Source of the DNA: Salvator merianae
Lineage: Eukaryota > Chordata > Lepidosauria > Squamata > Teiidae
Assembly: GCA_003586115.2 (NCBI GenBank)
Contig: QVOM02000034.1
Location: 16,353,289 to 16,417,288 of the forward strand
DNA length: 64,000 nucleotides
Reading direction: 5' to 3'
Part shown: one piece after another, positions 35,191-47,251 of the stretch
Numbering within the stretch: position 1 is the stretch's first letter
Layout of the letters: every line of letters begins with the position of its first letter
Notes under the pieces: generated by a model
What the model was told of the DNA's origin: nothing
Databases searched by the model: none
The model's input: the letters and a program-made list of their open reading frames with translations, nothing else
Translations under genes and position numbers: made by a program

Positions 35191-36689
35191 ATATAACATT
35201 AAAGTTTATCAGTTACAAACACCCTTCCCCAAACTACAGGACAACATATGGAGACAGCTTTAAATGTAAAAGGTCTGATTGAAGCAGCAGGTCTTAACCA
35301 GGCCTTCAAAACTCTATAAAGTTCGGTTGAAGCTTTCCCATAAAGCTGAACCAGTATTTCCATAACCTAACGGCCACTACAAAGTAAGTCCTTTTTGCTT
35401 GCACCCACCCAGCAAACATTCAAGTGACAAAAGTACTAGGTGGGTCCTGAAAGCATCATAATGCTCTGGATCCAATTCCCAGACATTCTGCTGTACATAT
35501 AGAGATCCGTGTGAATCAGGTTTCCTCTTCCCTTTGGTGGAAGGGGGAATTCTATTTACATATCTCTTTGCCTGCACATTGTTGGGGTTAGACTGGAAAA
35601 TGCCTGCAACTGTGAGGAGCTGTGGTATCTGAACAGACACCACTGAACAAACACTATGTGAATAGTCAAAGTTGCGTTATTATTTTTCCCCCACATCAAA
35701 AGAGAGTATTTTCTGAGCACTTACTCAAATTTTCCATTAATGCTAATTTGCTCGTTGCTTTATGAGTAGCATGGCGGCAAGTTAAGGTAGCGCTGTTGCT
35801 TAAGCTGGTCAGAGGCATGAGTACGTGCCTATCTGTCTTTTAAGTTATTAATTGGAGAAATGAGACAGGGGGAGAAATGAATGCATTCAGGGATGTCTTT
35901 CTGTTCTTAGGTGTCAGAGTAGTCTAATTCAACTCCAAGGGTCCTACCATATTCTTGGGGATTCTTACGGCTCCAGGTAAACAACTAATGAACAGGCTGC
36001 CAGTTTCATTTTTATCAAGAGCCCTCAGAGACTCATCTGTGCCATTTCATAAAATATGCAGATGATAGTGGAGGGAGAATAGCAAAAGAGGCTTTGAAAA
36101 TGATTCGCACAACCTAAAAATGATGTTGAAAAGGGAGGAATTAAATATTCACAAAGTGAGAGAAATTAAGGCATATTAACTGTTAGACTGTGGAAATGAA
36201 GTGACTAACATCCACGGTGCGGATGAGCACGAGATGATTATGGATCTGTCAAAAGTTTCTAACCCTGACATGGTGTGATGCTGAGGTGCTAGGTGGCTGG
36301 TAAGGGTAAAGAAATTAAGGATGGGACAAGGAACGCAAACTTGACAGATCAGAGTCAAAGACAGCACAACACTGCATTGATTAACATTAGTCTTAGCCTT
36401 ATGTCAAGAGTAAGCTTTAAACTCAAGAAAGGAATACAAATTTGGGTTACATAACAGGGCTCATGGGGCTTCATTCATGAGCTGTGATGTGCTGTTTTAG
36501 ATGCAAAGGAAATAAAACCTGGGGCTGGAGACATCTCTTCAGATTCTTCTGAGTTCAGTCAGGTGACATCAAGAGTGACTTTCACCCATACCAGATATAG
36601 AAGGGACTTATTGTGAAGATATACAAATTCAGAGGGAGGTTGTAGGGAACCATACAGTCCTCTGGGCAGAAATTTTTGTAGCCTTTCTT
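35191..36689. other. Mostly unassigned; 35640-35920 possibly constrained
   Basis: 35640-35920 is repeat-free with balanced composition. Elsewhere only short chance frames. No gene recognised. Confidence 0.35.
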
Positions 36690-36829
<140 letters not shown>

Positions 36830-37650
36830 AATGACTTCTTGTGTCTGAGGGTTGCAAGAATACACATAAAAATAAGGAGGCAGATTACATTATATTACAA
36901 TATAATTATATTTAAATAAAAAATATATAATACAATAGCCATAATATGGTATGGTATAATATGATCCTATGTACAGTAGCCATTATATAATCCAGTGGGA
37001 ACAATTTTATTTACTGGGCAGATATGTGCCCTGCACGAGCATAAGCAAATTTCGTGGAGCCTAAGGTTTCATCCAAAGGGCTGGAATGTGGGGTGAGAGA
37101 TGCCGGTCCCACTGCCAGGGAAAACAGTGTGTCATCCAAACACCATTTGATCCAGCACAGGATCCAAAATATAGATGTGGAGAGGTATCCTCCTCATAGC
37201 TGCATTGTCTCTGCACTGGTGAATCTTCCCACAGACTGAAAAGGGCTGGCTTCTGGCCTTTTCCCCAGTCTATCACAGGACTCATCAGTGTTGAAATTGG
37301 CACCAGGTAAATTATACCTTATCCCTCTGTAGTTTCTCTGAGCCTACTGTTAAGTCACTTCCAGGCCAGCTGCAGAGGCTCAAAGGCTGGTGGATTTGGA
37401 TGCTGTGTCCTGAGAAGGCATGCCTTCCACTTCCATGGATCACCACATCCAAAGCAGAAGTCAGATAAAAGTTTCTTGAGGAGTTCCTCACCTAAATAAT
37501 ATCACAGAGGGCGGGGGCTTCACAGATCTCTGTTTATTGCACTGCCAGCAGAACAAAAGACGCTGACAGGCAATAGCATCTCTCCTCCTATTCTTTTGTG
37601 TCTTTTTTTTGACAGCTGTGAGTTAAGAATATAAGGTCAGGAGAGACATT
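36830..37650. other. Unassigned sequence
   Basis: 36880-36960 is rich in ATAAT/TATGGTA-type short repeats. No gene seen. Confidence 0.4.
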
Positions 37651-38201
37651 GGGCCTTCTTGCACTTTCCACCTTAGAATGGGAACAGATGATGCAGCATG
37701 GACACTGTTCGCACTGCGTGGCTGGAAACCTCACCTGAAGCTGGCTACCAGCATTAGTGGGGTGAATACCGATTGCTGTGTCTGATCCTCACCATAGCCT
37801 GATCCTCACTTTCTGGTTGCTGCCATGACGACTGGCAGGTGCATGCAGGTGCGATCAGCTGATCATGACTGCATGATTGGCTGACTGCGCCTCTGCGATC
37901 AGGCCTGTGTGATGTCCTGATCAGGGACATTGCATGGTCTGATCGTGCAGGTCCAATCACGCCCAGTTACCCCACTGTGCAGGCATGATCAATGCATCAC
38001 ACTGGCCTGGATACTGCACCACCAGGTAGGTACAAATGCACCTTACCTGGTAAGGTTGTGCAGCACTAATTAGTGTTCCACGGGTATCCACGATCGACAA
38101 TGGCTGTACCCTGCTCCTGGAAACTCAGGCCTCCACAAGGTGCGGGCACCTTGGCTAGCAAGCATTCTTGATGGCTATTAGGCCAAAGTGTGAACAGGCC
38201 C
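37651..38201. mobile_element. Harbinger-like MITE, TSD ATT, GATC-rich core
   Basis: The left end GGGCCTTCTTGCACTTT matches the reverse complement of the right end, GGGCCTGTTCACACTTT, at 13 of 17 positions. ATT flanks both sides (37648-37650, 38202-38204). The core 37780-37995 has an unusual density of GATC (about eight) in varied CTGATC/GCGATC contexts, suggesting a decayed tandem array. Confidence 0.7.
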
Positions 38202-38204
38202 ATT

Positions 38205-38527
38205 ATCCTCCTTCCAAAAGCCAGTTTTAGGAGTGATCAAGCAGAGGAAATGTGTTTGCAAAAGAAAGAAAACCTGTTTCCATTACAAGTGAGCCATTTT
38301 TTGGCCCACTGCTTTTCTCTCATGTTGATTCAGCCTAGTTAGAATTGTTGGCAGTGGCTTGCCTTGGCTATCCAAGTTTTGAGGCTTCTTTCTTTGGATA
38401 CTTTCAGACAGTGCAGACAAAATTCCAGATCTTTAAGAAGAGGCAGCAGTGGAGGGAAGAGTAGCTGTAAGACTTGCTTCAGCACAATATCACACTGGAC
38501 ATCTGGGAACTCACTGCACTGGAACCC
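38205..38527. other. Unassigned sequence
   Basis: No feature recognised between a MITE and a pyrimidine tract. Confidence 0.4.
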
Positions 38528-38800
38528 CTCCCTCCCTCCCTCCCTCCCTCCCTCCCTCCCTCCTTCCTTCCTTCCTTCCTTCCTTCCTTCCTTCCTTCCT
38601 TCCTTCCTTCCTTCCTTCCTTCCTTCCTTCCTTCCTTCCTTCCTTCCTTCCTTCTTTCTTCCTTCCTTCCTTCTTCCCTTCTTTCTTTCCTTCTTTCCTT
38701 CCTTCTTCCTTCCTTCCTTCTTCCCTTCTTTCTTTCCTTCTTTGCTTCCTTCCTTCTTTTCTCTCTCCCTCCTCCTTCCTTCTCTCTTTCTTCCTTCTTC
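38528..38800. repeat. Long (CTCC)n/(CTTC)n pyrimidine tract
   Basis: CTCC units (to about 38561) pass into perfect CTTC units (to about 38653) and then imperfect CTTC/CTTT units. A second, weaker tract lies at about 38988-39066. Frames of proline/serine/leucine on one strand and lysine/glutamate/glycine/arginine on the other are artefacts of the repeat. Confidence 0.97.
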
Positions 38801-39066
38801 TGCATCTGAACCAAGTTCTCAGATGCCCAATCTGATGCTATGCTAAAGTAGCATGTGTCAGGACACCAAATCTTCTGGCAGAAAAGCATCCACTATCTTT
38901 AATCTGGCATTTTAGGACAATCCTTGGTGTCAAGCAGCGCTGTCCTGAGGCTGCCTTTTTCTTTTTTGGTGTCTAGTAAGTACCTCTCTCCCTCCCTTCT
39001 TTCCTTCAATCCTTCGCTCCCTCCCCTTCTTTCCTCCCTCTCTCTTTTCTTCCTTCCTTCCTTCTT

Positions 39067-42000
39067 TTGAAAGATACTTTTCAGCTCTACTCTGAAGAGA
39101 CAATGAATTGAAACAAACACCTTTTGTATGAGCAGTGTAAGAAAGCATAACTTGCAGGATACTCCTAGAAGGAGAATTTGAAGAAGAATTCTAAGATCAG
39201 CTGCCAAAATGTGAGCATTAAGCAGTGCAGAAAAGACTAGCATAATGTTTGTGAACTTCACATAGGCAGGGATTTGTGCATGCCCTTTGCAGAAACTACT
39301 GCTTTGAAATCACAGCCATAAGTCAAGAGGAAAAAAATGAAAAAGTAGTTGTACTTAACACATTAGGTGTGTTAAGCAATATGGAGGCCCAGCTAACGCA
39401 GAAATTAGCCGTAATTATTATATAATATGTAATGATGGGATTTAAATGGCTAACACATTTTCTCTGCCGAGATCATTTAGAATTGATTCATAGAAATGAT
39501 TAAATTAATAGATCTTCTTCTTTAAGACAGTGAACAGCTTAAACTAGACTCCTCTGCAGAGTTTGATCCCAGAGAAAGGAGTATGAATAGAGATTTAATA
39601 TAAATTGAAAGAGGAATTTCTTAGGTAGTGTGTAAATGTATATTAAAGAGTCAAAAGAATCCTGTACAATCATCTTCTCTCAAAAGAAGAGGGGAAACCC
39701 ATATATTTTGCAGATTGAAATATTCTAGAGGAATTAGCCTTCAAGGACTTTAGAAGGTGAAAGAATAAGACACCAAAGTTTCCCTAAACAATGGAATGGT
39801 GGGGTGTATTAAAAGGCAGGGTGTTAAAGGATCACTGTCTACTTAGTTTAGACTTAGATATTAGGCTTTTCATAAAACTCAATGGCTTTACAAAATCTAA
39901 CATGAATAGGGCTTTTTTTGTCCTATTTCCCTCTTTCATAGTTTCTTTCTTAGCTGTAAATTTAGGAAAGTGCTTCAGAGTAAAATAGGTGATACTTTAG
40001 GATGTCATTAAATCAAGGTCGGTCAGTCACTGTCTCCTCAGAGCATGGCATCTTGACTATCTGAGGTTATATTGTAGGCATATCTGTACTGCCACAGTGG
40101 CAGTAAAGCAGGGCACGTCTCCCTGCCATAGTAAACCAGCCACTAAAGAGGTCCCCAACTCAATGTTTGCTGGGTGAGTCATAGCCTCAATAGCAGCAGG
40201 CATTTAGTCAATGGCAGCCATTTCACTACACACAGAGCCTTGTCAGTGTGTTAGGAAATGGCATTGGTATTCTTCCTTTCACAATGAACTTTGGTTGCCT
40301 TTGACAGTCCTCTAGGGTCGTAGTGCTTCTCCTAAGATGCCTTGACAGAGGAACACGTAGAGATCAGCACCTTAAGTGACCATCAAGGGCACCTGGGCCC
40401 TGCTATGGAGATCCTGACATGGAGAAGAAGCTTGTTTGTCCAGTGGTTCCAATTCTGTTGTAACTCTCCAAGGATTCACACACAGGAAAGCTTTTGTTTC
40501 CTGTTATTCAATCCATTCAATTGTAGTAGGATCTTCTTTCCACTAATCTACCACTGATCTGTGATCTTCTCTGCAATAAAGAAATCTCCAGAAATTCCAC
40601 GTTTTAAAATAGTGCCTCTTCTCTCCAGGGCTGTTACTAGAACGTAGAAACCTGTAGATCAACAAACTCTGCTTCCAGATAGCTTGTAGGTAGAAGTACA
40701 GACATGCAGCAGGAAACAGAGATTCCCTGGATAAGGACTTGAAATGGCATGACAACTGGAATGAGCTCAGTGCATGTGTGCTTGCAACTGTTCAGGTCAT
40801 CACTGCAGGCATGACTCATCTGATTAGTATTGCTTTGATTTTTCTGGGGTCAATCAACATGTAGCTCTTCTGGATTAAGACAGTCAAGATAAAATCTGCT
40901 CAGGAGTTGATTCAATGAAGATAGCAGTGATTCATTCGTGTTTCTTGTATCCTATATTGTGCCAGCCTTGGGAAGGGAGCAATTGTGCACCCCTCCTCTC
41001 TGGAGGAGGACTCTCTTTCTTGGGTCTAAAGAAAGTCCATTTAGCTCTGGATTTGTAGGATGTTTCTAGTATTCCAAAAGCATATCATTTTGTCCACAGA
41101 GTGAGTGATTCCCTTTGCTAAAGCAAGGAGGTCACCTCCCCATTCTTGGTCTTGTGAAATTTTCCCTTTAGTTCCTAGATAGAGTGGAGGGGACATTTCA
41201 GGTTGCTTGCTTCTGTCTTTCCTTCCTGTTCCTCCACATAGTCGTGACAGTGATAGAGGTCTTTGGTTCCTTGGATGCAGCCACTGAGCCATACTGCAAG
41301 ACCAACAATGCCAATCTTGGGATCAGGTGCTTGGCTCTCCCTGACTGCACATAAAGCCAAATGACAGTATCTGAGGATGTTGCCCAGCTGACCAAAGCTC
41401 CCTCTTGCCTGGTTGTGGTTTGCTACTCTAGGACTACAGAAAAACTCCATGGAGGATTCATTGATGGTGATGGACTTCACTAAACCTCCCAAGAATCCCC
41501 AGGCATTGTGCCTTTGTTGGATGCCAGGGCCTCATCTGATGAATTTGAACTACCTGGTTCACAAATGCCCTTAAAGTTCAAACCCTGAATGATAGCACAT
41601 TGGCATCTAACAATGCATATTAGGAGTGCTGGGATCTATGATTTCCTTCAGTAGAGTCACTGAGGATGTATGAAGAATGCACATTACCCTGCTCAAGCCA
41701 GAGTACATTTCCTGAACTTCTCACCTTAAGTTTCTACTACACATTTCCCTGTCCATTGACTCCCCTTATAGGCAAGTCACTTGCTAAAGAAGAATTGCTA
41801 TCAAGCACAGCCTAGCCAATTTTTGCAAATTTTGCCTAGGAGTCCATGGGTTTACAGTAAAACAAAGGAAAAAGGCCACCTGAAAACAATCCAAATATTG
41901 GACACAAAATTAATTTTTCACCCCTTTCCTCCACAGATTCATTGGGAAGGGAATGGGAAGTTGACTCCTGTATGATATTGGGTATACTCAGCCTTTTTTA

Positions 42001-42390
42001 TGTTTGGAGATGCAGTAGTTCATTTGGTTAGGTGAAAATCAGTTGACCATACTTTCTGAGATCCACCTCAATGCTGACACATTTCCTCCAAAGGAGAGAC
42101 AATAAATGTCACCTTTTGCCCAAGGTGTTGTCCTTATCATTCGTTTTGCATAGGACTTTTGTGCTATAGTGTAAGCCACCTGTTCCTTCTTCATACATTC
42201 TAAGGGTTGGGGGTTGGGTGGGTTGGAAAGACACTTTTAACTAGGATAATATATTATTTAAAGAGAAATACACTTTTTGCTGACCATGCATGACATATGT
42301 GCATTCATCACTGAAATAAAGTACTGTATATCTTTGCAGGTTTCCTACCCTAATTTCTTTATGGCTAGATTATAATATTGCTAAATATAC
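39067..42390. other. Long unassigned region
   Basis: 39370-39520 is an AT-rich, repeat-free stretch with TAATTA-like motifs. 41040-41490 is open in overlapping minus-strand frames (83-105 codons) without a recognised domain. No LINE or MITE signature was found elsewhere. Confidence 0.4.
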
Positions 42391-42925
42391 TTTGTTGTTA
42401 TTTAGTTATCCAGTTGTTTAGTCATATCTGATGCTGCATGACCCTATGGACAATAACACACCGGGCCCTTCTGTCCTCTGCTCCCTCCCAAAGTTTACCC
42501 AAGCTCATGGTTGTTGCTTCCATGACACTATCTGTCCATCTCTTAACCTCTGCCATCCCCTTCTCCTTTTGCCTTCAGCCTTTCCCAGCATCAACATCTT
42601 TTCCAATGAGTTGAGTCTTCTCATTATGTGGCCAAAGTTTTTTAGCTTTAGCTTCAGTATATGTCCTTCCAGTTAACAGGATTGATTGCCTTTAGTACTG
42701 ACAGATTTGATCTCCTTGCAGCCCGAGGGAGTCTCAAAAGTCTTCTCCAACACCATGATTCGAAAGAGTCAACTTTTCAGTGCTCTGACCTCCTTATGGT
42801 CCAACTGTCACAGCCATACATAACTACTGAGAAAACCATCAATTTGACTATACAGGCCAGGTGATGTCTCTGCTTTTTAAAATGCTGTCCAGGTTTGCCA
42901 TAGCTTTCTTCCCAAGGTAGATCCT
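42391..42925 (-). mobile_element. BovB (RTE-clade) LINE 3' fragment
   Basis: The + strand shows the antisense of the BovB ORF2 C-terminus with blocks in the usual order. These are GACCCTATGGACAATAACAC (42439), CAAAGTTTACCCAAGCTCATG (42488), TTTCCCAGCATCAACATCTT (42583), CAATGAGTTGAGTCTTCTCA, GATCTCCTTGCAGCCCGAGG (42709), CACAGCCATACATAACTAC and ATGTCTCTGCTTTTTAAAAT (42864). The 3' end on the minus strand finishes in AACAACA. It is truncated at its 5' side near 42925. BovB is known from squamates and ruminants, with horizontal transfer between lineages established in the literature. Confidence 0.88.
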
Positions 42926-42939
42926 GGGTTCGGGTCTAG

Positions 42940-43220
42940 TGGAGGGCACATGTTGATGGCATGTCAAAGTGCACTGTTGAAATGTGTCTCCCAGAGGCTC
43001 CAAGCATAGGAACCTTTGTTCCTAGCCCTCAAAGTGCTCAGAGTCTGGCCTCAAAACTGGCATATGTTTTGAGACTGAGATAGAAGGCTGGTTTGGACCA
43101 GTGTTCTTGTGCAGATGGCACTGTTCCAGATCATACCTTTCCATAGTCAGAACTAGCAGGCCTAACTGTTTCAGATCCACTGATTCTGATCCTTTTCTGA
43201 TGTGCAGAAAAGGTGATGAA
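42940..43220. mobile_element. Composite Harbinger-like fragment
   Basis: It shares 'gaggctccaagc', 'tgcagatggcactgttccaga' and a 3' end GTGCAGAAAAGG with 1935-2153 and 54870-55092, in the same order. The left terminus is missing. Confidence 0.5.
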
Positions 43221-44394
43221 ATGTGCATAAGAAGATTCTAAACAGAGGTGTTTTTCCCACCTTTCGATCAATAAGGAATAAGTGAGACGCAATTGGTAGA
43301 AGTTGGTATGGAAGGAGAGTCGCTCTCTGTTGGGTCATAATCTTGATGCATGAATTTTCAAATCTGAAATCTGAGTGTAAAATAGCAGTGAGTCACATGT
43401 TTATCTAGGTAAACGTGGTCTCCTCAATGAAGGGATTCTTCATACGTATGACAGTCTGAAGCTGCAGTTGGAATGGGTTCATTGAAAGAAGCTACTTTGA
43501 GTGGCCAGTGGAACAATAGGGCCAGAGGAGAAAATTAAGTCAATTCTATACTCATCAGTTTGGATAGCTGGTTAACAATTTACACTGGAGTCTGCAGAAT
43601 AACAGATCTGAAGCCCTTGTAAGAAGAAGTGTATATCTCCACTATCAGCCAGCATGCCTTTGATGAGTCCCCAAAGCAGCCAGTCTCCACATCTCCCTTT
43701 GCTAAAATGACCTGAGGAAGATGCAAGGGACCTGGATACCTGCCAAAGGTAGTTCAGGGTCAATGTGTGAGGAGTGACTTCCAGGTCGATACCTCATGCA
43801 CTGATGCAGGTCCTTGCTATAGCAAAACAGGCCATGTCGCCTCTAGGAACCGCTATGCCTGTTCATTGAAGGTGAGGATGCTTCTAGGCACAGGTGCAGG
43901 AGCCTGAATAAACAACCTCATCAACAACAATAGAGCCACAAATCCATTTCCTGAGGTGTCAAGAAGGTCACTGCAGTAGAAGAACCTGTCACCAGGCCCC
44001 GTTACCTTCTTATGCGTAGCTGTGGCTGAATTCTAGCAGTCCAGGCTGAAGTGAGTCCCCCATGTGTCACACCTCTGGGGTTCCAACACAGCATTTCCCC
44101 ATATGGAGACCTAGTTTATCTCAATGTCAGTCTCAGGAGTAGTGATAATGAGGAGAAAGCCCTACAAATATTCAAATATACTGCATATGTGCCTGCTTTG
44201 AGATAGATTTTGATAACAATGTATTATGAGATTTCATACTTCTGCCCCTACAAAAGCAGATAATTAATTTTATCTGTACTATTTTTCCAAGCTCTAGTAG
44301 AATAATAAATTCAACTCCCAGCAACTGGATGTAGATGAGTATGAGAATGCCTACAAAAGAGCACTCTGGGTTTGTTCATTTGAAGATTGAAGCA
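43221..44394. other. Unassigned sequence
   Basis: No gene or repeat recognised. Confidence 0.4.
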
Positions 44395-44765
44395 CCTTTT
44401 CCCATACAGGCCCACCCATGCTTTAAGATCACAAAGTGAGGGTCTTTTTGTAGTTCTGCTACCCTTGGAGGTGTGAGGGGCGGTGGAACATGAGAGGGCC
44501 TTCTCTGCGACAGCCCCTCAGCTTTGGAATAGTCTCCCAGTGAAGGTACACCAGGTGCCAACTTTATAAGATTTTAGCCACCTGGTTAAAACATATCTCT
44601 TCATCCAGGCCTTTGATTCCTAGTTTCTCTGAATGTAGATATGCCAGGTAGAAGGGAGGAAAGTTGTATGGGTTATATTTTTTAAAATGTTTTAGTATTT
44701 ATTTTATCATATGTTTTGACCTGGGCCCTCACAATGAAGGGCAAGATACAAATAAATAAATAATT
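44395..44765 (+). mobile_element. L2-type LINE 3' end
   Basis: The + strand encodes a decayed C-terminus (HERAFSATAPQLWNSLPVKV across frames, 44490-44545), then a 3' UTR ending 'gggcaagatacaaataaataaataa' and a G run. This parallels 11450-11853. Only the last few hundred bases are retained. Confidence 0.65.
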
Positions 44766-45016
44766 GGGGGGGGGGGAGGTTTAATTCCTTTTAGAAGAAC
44801 TTAAATAGAAATTGTTCATCTTTTGAAATGCTGAACCTGAACTCCAGCTGATTCCTTTTGAGTGCTTATGAACCTCAACAGGAACTCCTCAAACCCAGGG
44901 GAAATAGGAAAAAATCAGCTGGGAGGGAAAATGAAATGGTGCATCATGGAAGACTCAGTGAAAAGGTATCATGGAAGATTTTCAAGCTGACGTTTGGACA
45001 AATCAGGACAGGCAAA

Positions 45017-45017
<1 letters not shown>

Positions 45018-45053
<36 letters not shown>
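45018..45053. repeat. (GAT)12 microsatellite
   Basis: Perfect trinucleotide tract inside a CR1 relic, probably expanded from decayed element sequence. Confidence 0.97.
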
Positions 45054-45056
<3 letters not shown>

Positions 45057-45335
45057 ACACAAGACATAGTTAAACTTTGGAATTCACTTCCATGAGTTGT
45101 TTTGTTGCCTAACAGTTTGGATAGTTTCAAAAAATGTTCAGACCAGTTCCTGGAGGTTATTGCTTATTAGCCCTGATGGTAGTAAGAAGTGGTTTGCCTC
45201 CACACTCCAGCTGCTGGGAAACTGCAAGCAGAGCAGGGTGTGTCCTTGTGTCCTGGTAGTGGGCTCACATATGCAACTAGTCGATCATTGTGAGAGCAGT
45301 CTGCTGGACTAGATGGGTCCTGCTTCTGATACAAT

Positions 45336-45515
45336 GGCCCTTTCTGCACTTGGATGTATTCCAGCTTATATCTCAGAATAGGGACCTGCCATTTGCATGC
45401 TAGTGCAGACTATGGTAGACCATAGGCAAGACCTTTCATAGTTTGCACTAGCATGTGCATAGCAGGTCTCTATTCTGGGATATCATCCACAATAAGACCA
45501 AGTACAGAAAGGGCC
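45336..45515. mobile_element. Foldback MITE, Harbinger-like, TSD AAT, in CR1
   Basis: A 180-bp element begins GGCCCTTTCTGCACTTGG and ends CCAAGTACAGAAAGGGCC. The arms are inverted nearly end to end, including 'tgcatgctagtgcagactatg' against 'catagtttgcactagcatgtgc'. AAT flanks both sides (45333-45335, 45516-45518). Removing the element and one AAT restores the CR1 3' UTR order, so the insertion boundaries are well supported. Confidence 0.9.
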
Positions 45516-45551
45516 AATGTGGCTCTTACATTCCTTTGATTTAAACTAGAG

Positions 45552-45675
45552 CTGTGCAAACTATGGCACACCAGATGCTAATGGACTACATGTCCCATAA
45601 CCCCTAGCCAGTCTGGCTAATGGCAAGGAATGACAATGTTGTAGGAACATCTACAGGGGCATAGTTTGACTGAAC
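45552..45675. mobile_element. Decayed foldback element, hAT-like
   Basis: The inverted halves 'gagctgtgcaaactatg...gactacatgtcccat' and 'aatgacaatgttgtaggaaca...catagtttg' resemble the foldbacks at 20090 and 57630. Confidence 0.4.
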
Positions 45676-46274
45676 CTGATTTAATTCATGAATTGAAGTA
45701 TTCCACTTTTTAAATTTTTTAACAACACTTAACCATTTTTGTTGTCCTTTTCTGCCCTTTGAATATTAGGGTCCAAATCTGTTTTGTTTTTCAAAGGCAA
45801 GCAAAGAGGAGATCCCCTAAACATGCTTTAGGCATTTCCAGGACTTGGTTAACTCTGTATTAGCACAGTTAATAATCAAGAACAACTCTAGAGCTGTGTC
45901 TAATATATCAGTTCCTCTACTGGGAAAGACCTGTCATCCCTCTCATTTTCTTTTACTCGAATTGTGAAATTGATAGGTCACTGGTGTCTTGAGTAGCACT
46001 CTGAAGACATTGTATTTATTTCAGTTTACAGTTCTCCCTGTGCCATAAAGAATGCCTTTCCACAAAGCATATTTTCACTTCATTTTTCATATTCCCAGGG
46101 ACAGAACATATGGTAATCTTTAGAAGTTGATCCCAGAGGGTTACCCAAAAGCTATATACCAAGCGGTCTTTCTGTTTTTATTGTTAAAATTCATGTTCTG
46201 TTCTTATCCTTAAATATTCCTCTTCTGGGCATAGGATCTTTAAAAAGAAATACTTAACACCCAAAGTTAATCCT

Positions 46275-46275
<1 letters not shown>
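45676..46275. other. Unassigned sequence
   Basis: No feature recognised. Confidence 0.4.
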
Positions 46276-46314
<39 letters not shown>

Positions 46315-46323
46315 ACACACACA
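46276..46323. repeat. (AC)n microsatellite
   Basis: About 23 AC units with one T interruption. Confidence 0.97.
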
Positions 46324-46399
46324 TAAATACTACAGGTTCAGCAAAATGAGGGGTAACATTTGCAGGTATGCTTGCCAACAGAGACTACTCACACCTCAT

Positions 46400-46430
46400 G
46401 GTATCAAGGGCATCAAGGGTATCAAGGGCT
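46400..46430. repeat. Three 9-bp units GGTATCAAG
   Basis: GGTATCAAG, GGCATCAAG and GGTATCAAG in tandem. The same unit with an extra A-for-G change recurs in tandem at 54733-54758. Confidence 0.85.
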
Positions 46431-46460
46431 TCTGCTCCCCATCCGGTGCATCCCTTACTA

Positions 46461-46769
46461 TGGATGTGCAAATTTCAATTCACAATCAAAAAATCATACG
46501 AAATTTCATTTTCACAAATTTTTACATCAAAACAAAAATGACTTTTTTCGCATTTACAGCTTTCAATCAAAAACAAAAATGAAATTCATTGAATTTTTGC
46601 ATTTTTCGCTGTGTTTAAACCATTTTCAATGGGAAAACATTGTGAAAAATGTGAAAACAAATGCAAAAAAATGCATTTTTTTCAACAACGAAATTCATTG
46701 TTGAAGCGAAAATGCAGATTTTCGTTCAAAAACAAATCGGAAATGATTTTTTTTTTCCATGCACGTCCC
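46461..46769. mobile_element. A/T-rich foldback MITE flanked by TA
   Basis: The left end TGGATGTGCA and reverse complement of the right end (GGGACGTGCA) match at 8 of 10. TA lies on both sides (46459-46460, 46770-46771), as expected for Tc1/mariner-type insertion. The interior is made of inverted, AAAATG/CATTTT-rich stretches around an ACGAAATTC...GAATTTCGT-like pattern. Open frames in it (46360-46704) are rich in Lys/Phe/Asn and look spurious. Confidence 0.6.
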
Positions 46770-46771
46770 TA

Positions 46772-47251
46772 TTGCTTACTCTCGCCGGGCCTCCTGGGGT
46801 GGCTCTGCATCCACTCGCCATCCTGGAAAGCTCCATGAGGCTGGTTGTCCCTTGGGGGAACCATGGAGGAACCACTTGTTCTCATGGCCCCTTGCTTGCC
46901 CATCTCCTGTGGTGACAGGGACCCTGAGGGAGGGGCACATCTGTCCATTGGAAGCCCTTCCCCCCACTTTTAGTCACCCTTCCCCAGGAATGGGTGCTTG
47001 GGTGCACCAACAACAAATTTTCCAAACAGTAGATTTCTTTCACATGAGGAGAAGGGTGTGAAGCAAAAGATCACTCAGTCTCCCTGGGGCTCTAAAATGC
47101 ACCAAATTATTGTGGAATGACTGTGGTCCTTCATTGAGCTATTCTGCAGAACTCTAAGGTATGTTTCTTATTCTGTTGCAGAAAGTTCAGACATCATCCA
47201 ATTATGGGCATAATAGGGATTTTTCCCCCCAGTGTGCATCACCTTGCACTT
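46772..47251. other. Unassigned GC-richer sequence
   Basis: 46790-47000 is GC-richer, with frames open on both strands but no domain recognised. Confidence 0.35.

Larger units (their letters stand above)
44930..45534 (+). mobile_element. CR1 LINE 3' end, split by a MITE
   Basis: It contains the C-terminal and 3' UTR order of CR1: 'acatagttaaactttggaattcac' (45063), 'ttggatagtttcaaaaa' (45117), 'ttagccctgatgg' (45167), 'gctggactagatgggtcctg' (45302). Then it is interrupted, resuming with 'gtggctcttacattcct' (45519). A (GAT)12 tract at 45018-45053 lies within it. Confidence 0.8.

Noticed and set aside
38364..38889. Pro/Ser/Leu-rich and Lys/Glu/Gly/Arg-rich frames on both strands
   Set aside because: All are readings of the (CTCC)n/(CTTC)n tract in different frames.
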